From Myxococcales bacterium (lineage in GTDB: Bacteria > Myxococcota_A > Polyangia > Polyangiales > Ga0077539), in the NCBI GenBank assembly GCA_013298625.1, contig JAAFIF010000058.1:1-61826 (forward strand): DNA of 61,826 nucleotides, in the 5' to 3' direction. Under the pieces are notes generated by a model. It ran no database searches. It was not told where the DNA came from and saw only the letters and a list, made by a program, of their open reading frames with translations. Shown here in pieces: positions 53,913-61,826 of this stretch (its first letter is position 1; each line of letters starts with the position of its first letter). The translations under genes and the position numbers were made by a program.

Positions 53913-56900
53913 ATGAGAGCGACTTCGAAGCGGGTCCTTTTCTTCGTCGCATGTGCGGGCGTCGCGGCGAGCGCGACGGCGAGCGCGCAGGGCGTCCCGA
54001 TCGTGTACGTCCGCTGCGCGCGGACCACGGCCACGGTCGATGTGACAGGAAACGTCACAGTGGGCGGCACGTCCCGCATGGCCACGCGGACGATGCGCGG
54101 GCTCGACGTGTACGACGTCCTGCCGGACGTCACGCATTTCTTCACGGGGTTCTCTGCGCCGTGCGACCTGATGCACCGCGCGGCCGACGGGACCGAGCGC
54201 GTCCTTCATGACTGTTCGACGAGCTCGACCGACGCGAGCGCGTGCGCGGCGATGGACCCCGCGGTGTCGTTCGACGGGCGAACCGTGGCGTTTGCCGTGT
54301 TTCGGGGCGCGCTCGTGCGGCCCTCGGAGAACGTGCACGCCCAGGTCATCGACCCCGCGGCGACCAACACGAACCAGTACGCCACGCGGTATCCGAACAA
54401 GGTTCTCTCGGCGACCGAAGCGCAGCTGCACCTCGTTGATCTGGGCTCCGGTCGCGTGACAGCGCTGCCGCACACCGCGCGCACGTTCGACTCGGGGCCC
54501 GCGTGGTTGCCGAACGGAAGGCTGACGTTTACCTCCACGCGCGACGAGGCGAGCTCGACGCAGGTCTTCGGCTCGACGTCGTCGGGGCGCGCGAGCCAGC
54601 TCTGGACGATGGACGTCGACGGTCGCAACGCCGAGATCGCGAGCCATCACGGCCTCGGCAGAGAAGAGCACCCGCTGGTGCTGCGCGACGGTCGCGTGGC
54701 GTACACGTCTTGGCAGGTCTTCGGAGGCCTTCCGTTTCGTCACACCAACGGAACGCCTGGCGGATTCACCACGCTCGACAACCTGTTTCACTTGTACGTG
54801 CAGGACCCGGACGGCGCGCATCCGTTCGCGCTCTACGGGCAACACTCGGGCGATCACACGCCGACGACCGCCATCGGTGTCGGCCACAACGCGGCGCACT
54901 TCATCGCGCAGACGACGGACGGTCGCGTGTGGACCGCGGACTACTACCGCGCCAACAACAACGGCCTCGGCGCGGTGGTCGGCTTCGCTCCGCCCGCTGA
55001 AGGACAAGAGGGGATCGCGCCCGGCCCCATGGTGCCGATGGGCGATTGGTACGCGCCGCGCGACATGATCAGCGCCGGTCGCTGGGCCACCAACGGCGAC
55101 GCGATGTCCGCGCCGATGCCCGCGCCCGCGCTCACCGTCGCGGGCTATCGCGACCCGCTGCCGTTCGTCGGAAAGCTCGGCCACCCCGCGGCGCTCCCCG
55201 ACAATCGCCTGATGGCCGTGTGGGGCAAGGGCGCGTGCTCGACGGTCTCGGGCAACGAGGTCTTTCGCGCGCTCGGTCGCGCAGCGCCGCCGCTCACGTC
55301 GGGCTCGGGCGCGGGCACCGCGATGAACGTGATCACGTCGCTCTCGCTCGACACGCCCGGCTGCGACGCGGGCATCTACTTGTTCTCGCGCGTCCCTTCG
55401 ATGCACCCGAGCGACCTGCGAGTGATCGTGGATCGACCCGAGTGGCACGAGATCCAAGCGCGCGCCGCCGTGCCGTACGCGATGATCATGGGCGTCGATC
55501 GCCCGACGGACATTCGACCGAACGCGCTGCGCACGAGACGGCAAGAGCTGCAGCCGGCGCAGCCGTTTGGACTGCTCGGCGCCGCGTCGATCATCGACCG
55601 CGAGACCGCGCCCGCGAACGGAATCCACTTCGCGGGCGAGCACCAGTTTCACGGGCAGGGCACGGACACGATCCGCTACAACGACAGCGATTTGTGCGGC
55701 GTTCGCATCCTCGGCGTGCAGCCGAACCGCGGCGACGGCAACGTCGTGTACCGCGAGATCAACAGCCTCGGCGGCGAGAAGGTGCTCATCCTCGGCGAGT
55801 TCGCCGTGCGCAACTACGACGCGATGGGGCGTCCGCGCATGGACCCGTCGGGCGCGCCCGACACGAGCTTTCTCGCGCGCATCCCGGCGAACGTCCCGTA
55901 CTTGATGCAGGCCATCGACTGCGAGGGACGCACGCTCAACACCGATCAGACCTGGCAGCACGTGCGGCCGGGCGAGATGAAGACGTGCGGCGGCTGTCAT
56001 GTGCACTCGCGCCCCGCGCGCAACGCGTTCGAGCAAACGTGGGCGGCCAACGCTGAGTACCGCCCCGCGCGCATGGGCGAGGGCACCGTTGCGTTGCTCG
56101 CTGGCGCGACGGGGAGCACCGTCAACACGCGCTCGGTCCCTGGCTATGGCATGCAGATCGAGTTCGAGCGCGACGTGCTTCCGATCCTTCGCAGCCGCTG
56201 CGCCTCGTGTCACAGCGGCGCGGCGCCCGCGGGAAACCTCGCGCTCGACCGCGCTGGTATCGCGGGACCCTCGATGGCCGCGCCTGCGTCGACGTGGTGG
56301 TGCCTCGTGCGCGACCGCAATCAAGTGTGCGTTCCGATGACGCAGCGGTTCGTGAGCAACGTCGGCTCGATGGGCGCGACCGTCCTGCGTCGACCGCAGG
56401 TGACGAGATACGTCCGAGCGTTCAACGCCCTCGGCAGCTTGCTGTACTGGAAGGCCGCGGGCCGTCGCACCGACGGCAACATGGACAGCACGTTCACGAA
56501 CGCGAGCCCCGCGGACGATCGCGACATCGATTTCGGCCCGTCGCATACGACCACGATCACCGCGGAGGAGCTCGGAGTGCTCTCTCGCTGGATCGACATC
56601 GGCGCGCCGGGCGGCGCCGGAGAGCTGCGCGACACCACGCGTCCCACGCTCTCCATGGCCGGCGTCGCCGACGGCGCCTCGCTCACCGCCCTTCGCGTGG
56701 GAACGCTCGATGTCCCCTCGGGCATCGACCCTGCTTCGCTCGTGGTCTGCGTGGTCGACGGCGCGACGTGCGGGCCCAACCTCGCGACGATGGCCGCGAT
56801 GCACGACGCGGTCGAGATCCGCCTCGCGACGCCGCTCACCAACCCCGAGACCGAGATCCGCGCGCGCGTCCGTGATCGCGCAGGCAACGAGACGGTCCTG

Positions 56901-57191
56901 CAGAAGACCGTGCGTTGGCTGCTCGGAATGTCTCCGCCGCTCGTCCCGATCGACGACGTCCCTGCGATCAACGACGCCAGCGTCGACGGCGCGCTGGCTC
57001 CGACCGTGGACAGCAGCTCGAGCGCGTCGGATAGCGGCACGGCGGTCGGCGCCGACTCGAACGGCCCGCCTCCGGGGGCTGGCTGCGGTTGCACGGTTCC
57101 GACGCGATCGCGTGGCGGTTCGCTGCCCGTGTTGGCCTCGCTCTCTGCGGTGTGCGCGATCCTCGCGCGCCGTCGTCCGGTGCGTCGTTGA
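53913..57191 (+). CDS. exported beta-propeller/di-CXXCH protein with MYXO-CTERM tail
   Basis: The 1092-residue protein begins with a signal peptide (VLFFVACAGVAASATASA). A TolB-like propeller with repeats such as DPAVSFDGRTVAF and GPAWLPNGRLTF follows over about 90-450. A cytochrome-like region carries Cys692-GG-Cys695-His696 (EMKTCGGCHVHSRPARNAF) and Cys763-AS-Cys766-His767 (RSRCASCHSG). An Ig-like or FnIII-like segment comes next, then the tail GCGCTVPTRSRGG-SLPVLASLSAVCAILA-RRRPVRR, which has the Cys, helix and Arg-cluster layout of the MYXO-CTERM cell-surface sorting signal. The middle resembles a broad family annotated as hydrazine-synthase-alpha-like, a fold similarity only. It is the largest product of the cluster and a likely surface redox protein. 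Confidence 0.83.
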   Translation: MRATSKRVLFFVACAGVAASATASAQGVPIVYVRCARTTATVDVTGNVTVGGTSRMATRTMRGLDVYDVLPDVTHFFTGFSAPCDLMHRAADGTERVLHDCSTSSTDASACAAMDPAVSFDGRTVAFAVFRGALVRPSENVHAQVIDPAATNTNQYATRYPNKVLSATEAQLHLVDLGSGRVTALPHTARTFDSGPAWLPNGRLTFTSTRDEASSTQVFGSTSSGRASQLWTMDVDGRNAEIASHHGLGREEHPLVLRDGRVAYTSWQVFGGLPFRHTNGTPGGFTTLDNLFHLYVQDPDGAHPFALYGQHSGDHTPTTAIGVGHNAAHFIAQTTDGRVWTADYYRANNNGLGAVVGFAPPAEGQEGIAPGPMVPMGDWYAPRDMISAGRWATNGDAMSAPMPAPALTVAGYRDPLPFVGKLGHPAALPDNRLMAVWGKGACSTVSGNEVFRALGRAAPPLTSGSGAGTAMNVITSLSLDTPGCDAGIYLFSRVPSMHPSDLRVIVDRPEWHEIQARAAVPYAMIMGVDRPTDIRPNALRTRRQELQPAQPFGLLGAASIIDRETAPANGIHFAGEHQFHGQGTDTIRYNDSDLCGVRILGVQPNRGDGNVVYREINSLGGEKVLILGEFAVRNYDAMGRPRMDPSGAPDTSFLARIPANVPYLMQAIDCEGRTLNTDQTWQHVRPGEMKTCGGCHVHSRPARNAFEQTWAANAEYRPARMGEGTVALLAGATGSTVNTRSVPGYGMQIEFERDVLPILRSRCASCHSGAAPAGNLALDRAGIAGPSMAAPASTWWCLVRDRNQVCVPMTQRFVSNVGSMGATVLRRPQVTRYVRAFNALGSLLYWKAAGRRTDGNMDSTFTNASPADDRDIDFGPSHTTTITAEELGVLSRWIDIGAPGGAGELRDTTRPTLSMAGVADGASLTALRVGTLDVPSGIDPASLVVCVVDGATCGPNLATMAAMHDAVEIRLATPLTNPETEIRARVRDRAGNETVLQKTVRWLLGMSPPLVPIDDVPAINDASVDGALAPTVDSSSSASDSGTAVGADSNGPPPGAGCGCTVPTRSRGGSLPVLASLSAVCAILARRRPVRR

Positions 57192-59347
57192 TCGTCAGGA
57201 CCTGCATCGCGCTCGCCGCTTTGGCTGGCTGCGCCGCGGACTCGGCCACGCCCGACGCCGCGCCCGACGCCGCGCACCCCGAACCGCGCGACGCCGCGCG
57301 GGACGACATCGTTGCGACCGTCGACGCCGGCGGTCTCGACGTCGCCACAGACGCGCCCGTCGCCGCGTGGCCGGCGCCGATGCGTGCAGGCGCATGCACA
57401 CGTGTCCGAACCAACCTGCACAACAACACGTGGGAGACGGCGACCGTCTACGACCCGCGCTCGCGCAGCATCGTGTGGTCTGGCGGCCACGTGCTCAACT
57501 CGTACGTGCAGAGCGCGTACACCGTGCGTCTGCCCACCGAGGACTTTCGCACCGTGGCGGTGCGCCCTCGACGCCCTCCACAGCGACGCTGCCTCGTTGA
57601 TGCGACCTACGCCGACTCGATCGGCCGCGCCGTGTACGCGCACGGGTACATCGACCACGGCTCGATCAACCCAGGAAACTTCCTGGACAACTGGACCCGC
57701 GTCGGTCTGGCCGAGACCCCAGGCCCGTGGCTCTTCGACGCGAGCCGCGACGAGTGGATCGACGCGCGTCCCGTCGGCAACCGCTTCGATCAGCGACACC
57801 ACGCGCCCATGGCCTGGGACGCCGCGACGGACACCGTGTACTCGCTGCGCGACGACGCGCTGCAGCTCTACAACGTGCGCACCAACTCGGTCGCCACGCG
57901 CGCGCTGCCCGCTGCGCTCCATCGACGGATGTTCTACGCGATCGCGGCGGACCCCGCGGCGCGGCGCGTGGTCGTGTTCGGCGGAAGCACCGGGCAGTTT
58001 CGCTATCTCACGGGAGACGTCGCGGCCAACTACGACGCCAACGTTCATCACGACACGTGGCTGTACGACCCCGCGAGCGATCGATGGGAAGCGCTCTCGC
58101 TGGCCGAGCATCCGCCCCGCGGAATCCCCAGCGTGGACTTTACGGACATCCCCGCGGTGTGGGAGTCGCAGACCGGCAACGTGCTCGTGCGCGTCACGCC
58201 GCTCGATCGCTGGGTCGCAGACCCAACCCTGTGGCCCGACGCCGAGACGTGGGCCTTCAACGTGGCCGCGCGACGGTGGACGCGGCTGTCGCTCGCGGAC
58301 GCGCCGAAGTTCATGGGCTTGCTCAACTACGACGCGCATCGGCAGCGGCTCGTGATCGTGGGCGGCGGCCGCGACGCGGGCGCGAGGCCTGCGCTCTCGC
58401 GCGAGCTGTTCGACTGCACGCTCCCCACCGCGGGCGCGGCGCTCGAAGCGATGGGGCCTGCGTCGCTGCGCGTCGAGAGCGTCGCGCCCGGGCACAACAC
58501 GGTGCGCTGGGAGCCCGTCGCCGGGCGCGAGGCGAGCGTGTGGAGGGCCGTTGCGAATCCCGTTCCGTCTGTGTTTTCGCTGGTAGGAAGCGTGATGGGC
58601 GCGGGCGAGCTCGTCGACCGTACCGCGCCTGCGGGCGTCGCGGTCGTGTACGAAGTGCGCATCGCCGGGCTGCGTCCTGCGGCGCCAGCGGCCAACCAGC
58701 CACGGTGGCCCGAAGGCCTCACCGCGTCCGTCGAGAGCGCGAGCCGCGTGGTGCTTCGCTGGCAGAGCAGCGCAGAGTCCGACGTCGTTGGCTACAAGGT
58801 CTACCGCGCGCGCGCCGGCGCCAACGGCGTGCTCATTTCGAGCGCGATGGTCAACGCGAGCACGTTCACGGACAGCGCCGTGGACCTGTCCGACGGCGTC
58901 GTGCGTCGCTACTGGGTGACCGCGGTCAACCGGGGCGGCGTCGAGAGCGGCGCGAGCCCGCAGGCGTACACGTTTCCCGAGGCGCCGCTCAGCGCAGAGG
59001 TGAGCGCGAGCGCGCCGGGTGTCTTCGAAATCACCTGGAATTGGCCAGCTGAAGTGCGCGTCGCTCGCTTCGATGTCTATCACGTCAACGTGCACCAGAA
59101 CACCAACTCGCAGTCCGATCCGTTCGGGCCGACGGGCTGGTACGGGCGCATCGCGTCGATCGTGCCCGACCGCGCGAGCGGCGGGGCGTTTACGTTTCGC
59201 GCGGACCCGACCGACACGTCTCCGCACCACTACTTTTGGGTGAAGGCCGTCAACGTGCTCGAGCAGCGAGGGTTCGTCACGGACATCGTTTCTGCGAGCG
59301 ACGCGCGCTTCGTCCCGCACACGTCGAGCAGGTACGCTCCAGAGTGA
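57188..59347 (+). CDS. lipoprotein with Kelch-like propeller and FnIII repeats
   Basis: The 719-residue exported protein has TTG start 57188 inside a TTGA overlap with the previous stop, giving a clean lipoprotein signal (MIVRTCIALAALAGC). An Asp/Pro/Ala linker is followed by a Kelch/galactose-oxidase-like propeller over about 75-420: ATVYDPRSRSIVWSGGHVLNSY, RVVVFGGSTGQFRYL, DTWLYDPASDRWEAL and NYDAHRQRLVIVGGG. Two or three fibronectin type III-like modules follow (SRVVLRWQSSAESDVVGYKVYRA, RRYWVTAVNRGGVES, FEITWNWPAEVRVARFDVY). This suggests a glycan- or protein-binding surface factor. Strictly coupled to the MYXO-CTERM gene before it and to the lipoprotein after it (TGATG). Confidence 0.8.
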   Translation: MIVRTCIALAALAGCAADSATPDAAPDAAHPEPRDAARDDIVATVDAGGLDVATDAPVAAWPAPMRAGACTRVRTNLHNNTWETATVYDPRSRSIVWSGGHVLNSYVQSAYTVRLPTEDFRTVAVRPRRPPQRRCLVDATYADSIGRAVYAHGYIDHGSINPGNFLDNWTRVGLAETPGPWLFDASRDEWIDARPVGNRFDQRHHAPMAWDAATDTVYSLRDDALQLYNVRTNSVATRALPAALHRRMFYAIAADPAARRVVVFGGSTGQFRYLTGDVAANYDANVHHDTWLYDPASDRWEALSLAEHPPRGIPSVDFTDIPAVWESQTGNVLVRVTPLDRWVADPTLWPDAETWAFNVAARRWTRLSLADAPKFMGLLNYDAHRQRLVIVGGGRDAGARPALSRELFDCTLPTAGAALEAMGPASLRVESVAPGHNTVRWEPVAGREASVWRAVANPVPSVFSLVGSVMGAGELVDRTAPAGVAVVYEVRIAGLRPAAPAANQPRWPEGLTASVESASRVVLRWQSSAESDVVGYKVYRARAGANGVLISSAMVNASTFTDSAVDLSDGVVRRYWVTAVNRGGVESGASPQAYTFPEAPLSAEVSASAPGVFEITWNWPAEVRVARFDVYHVNVHQNTNSQSDPFGPTGWYGRIASIVPDRASGGAFTFRADPTDTSPHHYFWVKAVNVLEQRGFVTDIVSASDARFVPHTSSRYAPE

Positions 59348-61266
59348 TGGATCGACTCTTCGCTACGGCTGCGATCGCGACGATGTGCGCGAGCGCGTGC
59401 AAATCGCCGGCAACGGCGGTGCGCGTGCTGGTCGACACCGACGCGCCCGCGGAGCGCAGCGTGAAGCTCTCGGCCATCGTGCGCCGCAGCGACGCCAGCG
59501 CGGACGCGAGCGCGAGCGGGGCCGATCGATTCGAGATCGCCGAGGCGCGCGAGCGCTTGCCGGGGTCGTTTACGGTGCGCCCCTCGAGTGAGGTGCAGAC
59601 GCAAGTGCTGCTCGAGCTGAGGGCTGACGTCGGCGAAGGAGCGACGGCGCGCGAGCCCCCCGTCCAGCTGCGTCGTCTCGTTCGGTTCGGCTTCGTGCAG
59701 GGCTCGACGCAGCAGCTGCGGATCGTGTTCGCGCTGCGATGCGGCGAGCGGAGCGTCGGCTGCGCGCAGGTCGCGAGCGAGTCGTGCACGGTGCAGCAGG
59801 TTTGCGAAGAGATGGGGCAGACGTGCGGCGAGCGCGGCGTGTGCGTCCCGATCGATCAGCAGCCAGACCCGCTGAGCGACGCTGGTGTGGCGGACACCGG
59901 AGCGCCTGCGGTGGTGTTGCCGCCCACCGCGCACACGATCGAGGGCGCTTCGAGCTCGACGGCGTACTCGCTCTCGACGGACGCGCTCGACGACTCGATC
60001 GTGCTCTCGAGCTCGTTCTCTGGCGCGGGGACGTTCTTGGGCACTGCGCTGTCGGCGTCGAGCTCGTCGGGGCTCGTCGCGCGGATCGAGGGAGACCTGC
60101 GCGTTCGCTGGGTGCGCGCCTTCGGCGTGGGGACCAACTCGCTCGCCGCGCGCGCGTCCGCGGTGGACAGCGACTCGGTGTGGATGGGCGCCTACTACCA
60201 CGCCAGCGCCTCGTGGAACTTCGACGCGCAGACCTTCACCGCCGCCCCGGTCCGTCAGCGCGCGATCGCGTGCCGCATCAACGACGACGGTACGGCGAAC
60301 GTCTGCACCGAGTCCGGAAGCTCCGGCGCCAATACGCAACTCTACCGGGCCTCGGTCGTGGGCAGCACCGCGGCGTTTGGCGGCGTGATCAACGGGACGT
60401 GGGACCTCGACCCGACGGGCGGCGCTGGCAACGGTGACGATGGCAGCGTTGTTGTGTTTCGATCGGATCGCGTCGCGTGGGTGCGTCGCGTGCTCGATGA
60501 CGGCGGGCCTGGCGCGACGGTGACGGGGATCGCGGTCGATCGCGACGGGTCGGTGTATGCCGCGGGATCGTTCGCGGGGACCGTGCGCGTGGGAGCGTCG
60601 GGGATGACCGGACGAAGCGCGGGGATGCTCGACGCCTTCGTCGCGCGCTTCTCGCGAGAGGGCGCGCTCGACTGGCTTCGCGCGTTCGGCTCGGCCGCGA
60701 CCAACGACGCGATCAACGACCTCGCGCTCTCTGCGCGCGGGACGCTCTACGCCGTCGGAACAGTTGGTCCAAACGCAGTCGGAATCACAGAATCCCCAGC
60801 GTTTTCAGCGGGAAACGGCCTTACCGACGGGGCGCTGCTCGCGTTCGACGGCGCGACGGGCCTCGTCACGCTCGCGCGTCGCTACGGTACGCCCGAGGCC
60901 GACGTGCTCGATCGCGTCGCGATCAACGGCGACGGCTCGCTGCTGCTCGGCGGGGCGTTCGGCCCGTCGGGGCTCGCGCCATTGCCTGCGTTTTCTGCGC
61001 CCGTTCGCACTGGAATGGCGATCCTCAACGCCGACGCCTCCGGCTCGCTGCGCTGGGCCAAGGCGCTGTACGTGGCGGGCGTCGCGCAGTTCAACGGCGT
61101 CGGACCGTTGCGCCGCGCGCGCCGGACCGCCTTTGCTGCGACGCTCACGCTGGACGCGGGGCAGGGCGCTCCGAGCTGGGCTCCTTCGTTGCCCGTGGTC
61201 GCGATGCGCAGCACAGCGCTGCTCGGGACCTTCGCGAACAGCGACGTGATCGAAGTCCCTCGCTGA
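59347..61266 (+). CDS. lipoprotein with SBBP-type beta-propeller repeats
   Basis: The 639-residue exported protein has signal FATAAIATMCASAC. A Ser/Asp-rich region and a Cys-rich patch (CAQVASESCTVQQVCEEMGQTCGERGVC, about 140-165) come first. A large propeller follows, of repeats like GLVARIEGDLRVRWVRAFG, VTGIAVDRDGSVYAAGSFAGTV, AFVARFSREGALDWLRAFGS and DLALSARGTLYAVGTV, the SBBP pattern common in myxobacterial secreted proteins. No catalytic motif was seen. ATG 59347 is coupled to the preceding stop. Confidence 0.78.
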   Translation: MDRLFATAAIATMCASACKSPATAVRVLVDTDAPAERSVKLSAIVRRSDASADASASGADRFEIAEARERLPGSFTVRPSSEVQTQVLLELRADVGEGATAREPPVQLRRLVRFGFVQGSTQQLRIVFALRCGERSVGCAQVASESCTVQQVCEEMGQTCGERGVCVPIDQQPDPLSDAGVADTGAPAVVLPPTAHTIEGASSSTAYSLSTDALDDSIVLSSSFSGAGTFLGTALSASSSSGLVARIEGDLRVRWVRAFGVGTNSLAARASAVDSDSVWMGAYYHASASWNFDAQTFTAAPVRQRAIACRINDDGTANVCTESGSSGANTQLYRASVVGSTAAFGGVINGTWDLDPTGGAGNGDDGSVVVFRSDRVAWVRRVLDDGGPGATVTGIAVDRDGSVYAAGSFAGTVRVGASGMTGRSAGMLDAFVARFSREGALDWLRAFGSAATNDAINDLALSARGTLYAVGTVGPNAVGITESPAFSAGNGLTDGALLAFDGATGLVTLARRYGTPEADVLDRVAINGDGSLLLGGAFGPSGLAPLPAFSAPVRTGMAILNADASGSLRWAKALYVAGVAQFNGVGPLRRARRTAFAATLTLDAGQGAPSWAPSLPVVAMRSTALLGTFANSDVIEVPR

Positions 61267-61310
61267 GCGACAAGTCCCCTCGCGCGCTCACAACGGACGC
61301 CGCGATCGCG

Positions 61311-61316
61311 TACCAT
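61311..61316 (+). promoter_or_regulatory. -10-like TACCAT before the last gene
   Basis: TACCAT ends 8 nt before ATG 61325 in the 58-bp gap after the propeller lipoprotein. This suggests the last gene has its own, probably leaderless, transcript. Confidence 0.4.
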
Positions 61317-61324
61317 CCTTCGCG

Positions 61325-61826
61325 ATGAACACCCGAGCGATGCTTCTCTTCTCTCTGCTCACCGCGTACGGCTGTGGCAGCAGCACTTCTCCGACGGACA
61401 GCGGCGTGGGCGCAGACAGCGCGAGCCCTCAGCCCGACGCCAGCGCGGCCGACGTCAGCGCGATCGACGACGCCATGGCTGCGACCGACGTGGTCTCTCT
61501 GCCCGACGCGGCCCCGATCACCGACGCGAGCAACCCGTTCGCCGATGCGGGGGCGCTCGGTGAGCCCGCGTGGGTGCCGATCACCGTGCTCACGACGGGG
61601 ACGTGCCCGGCGGTCACCGCGTGCGGCGGCGACGTGGTGGGGACGTGGGATGTCTCTGGCGCCTGCATCGAGGTTCCGATCGAGAGCGCGCTCGCTGCGT
61701 GCCCTGGCGCGATGGTGACCCGTCGCGAAGGGCGCGCGCGGGGCAGGGTGGTCTTCGGAAGCGCGCCGATGATCGCGCGCCGCGTGGCGCAGTCCGAAGC
61801 GACGGTCGAGCTGTTCGTCCCGGACA
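61325..61826 (+). CDS. lipoprotein, C-terminus beyond the window
   Basis: Incomplete: 167 residues are visible and the frame runs off the right edge. It has a lipobox-like LLTAYGC signal end, about 60 Asp/Ala/Ser-rich linker residues, then a folded part with cysteines (TGTCPAVTACGGDVVGTWDVSGACIEVPI). CGGDVVGTWDVSGAC recalls a repeat found in other myxobacterial lipoproteins. No function can be assigned. Confidence 0.75.
   Translation, partial: MNTRAMLLFSLLTAYGCGSSTSPTDSGVGADSASPQPDASAADVSAIDDAMAATDVVSLPDAAPITDASNPFADAGALGEPAWVPITVLTTGTCPAVTACGGDVVGTWDVSGACIEVPIESALAACPGAMVTRREGRARGRVVFGSAPMIARRVAQSEATVELFVPD

Noticed and set aside
53913..57191. True hydrazine synthase subunit
   Set aside because: Only a broad fold resemblance in the region with CGGCH and CASCH; no partner hydrazine synthase genes and no anammox context.
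53799..59320. Two antisense frames of about 1000 residues each over the propeller/cytochrome genes
   Set aside because: Opposite the CXXCH, propeller and FnIII motifs of the plus-strand genes; Arg/His-rich shadows.

Overview
The window is GC-rich, densely packed chromosomal DNA (roughly 70% G+C by eye) from what looks like a myxobacterium (Myxococcota, possibly Sandaracinus-like; this is inferred, not proven). The signs are a MYXO-CTERM-type C-terminus, a PilZ protein of the Myxococcus paralogue type, a Ser/Thr kinase fused to an ATPase/TPR module, TonB/AgmX-like membrane proteins, many Asp/Ala-rich lipoproteins, and few Shine-Dalgarno sites. I found no rRNA, tRNA, insertion sequence, phage gene or CRISPR array. 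GC bias creates very long antisense reading frames; all were treated as shadows.

Layout. 0-4.3 kb: degenerate 60-bp tandem repeats, then a kinase-ATPase regulator. 4.3-14.7 kb: DedA membrane protein, NadA, PilZ protein, an ECF sigma factor translationally coupled to an anti-sigma/TonB-like protein, a 44-aa basic protein, a UTP-glucose-1-phosphate uridylyltransferase-type enzyme, a TonB-like transducer, a CPBP protease and a REC-GAF-HD-GYP regulator. 14.7-28.2 kb: TPR/zinc metallopeptidase and sensor kinase; rph-rdgB with two small genes; lysS-lolC/E-lolD; ybaK; a Uma2 protein; a PilT/PilU ATPase. 28.2-41.7 kb: a GH43-like lipoprotein divergent from bamA, a TPR protein, methylmalonyl-CoA mutase, a four-helix membrane protein, a HEAT-repeat protein divergent from a PDZ-thioredoxin protein, miaB and a gamma-carbonic anhydrase-like protein. 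41.7-47.3 kb: OmpH/Skp, a small membrane protein, UDP-glucose dehydrogenase, a sugar nucleotidyltransferase, a DUF2330 protein, a zinc-ribbon protein and a tyrosine-phosphatase-like protein.

47.3-61.8 kb is the most accessory-looking part. Two haem-motif lipoproteins that look like the separated halves of a DUF1587/1592/1588/1585 cytochrome are followed by a Tat-exported DUF1501-like protein, an ECF sigma factor overlapping a FecR-like anti-sigma gene, a 1092-aa beta-propeller/di-CXXCH protein with a MYXO-CTERM tail, and three lipoproteins (Kelch-like plus FnIII, propeller repeats, Cys-bearing). Overlapping stops and starts (TGATG, TTGA) suggest one or two transcription units with their own sigma/anti-sigma switch. 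It may be an exported redox or surface assembly. I know of no described system with this exact gene set.

A second theme is regulatory. About fifteen start codons lie 7-15 nt behind a -10-like hexamer close to TANNNT, often preceded by TGC. This is the arrangement expected for leaderless or nearly leaderless mRNAs. The pattern also helped choose starts, for example the TTG of bamA, the GTG of the HEAT-repeat gene and the ATG of the mutase.
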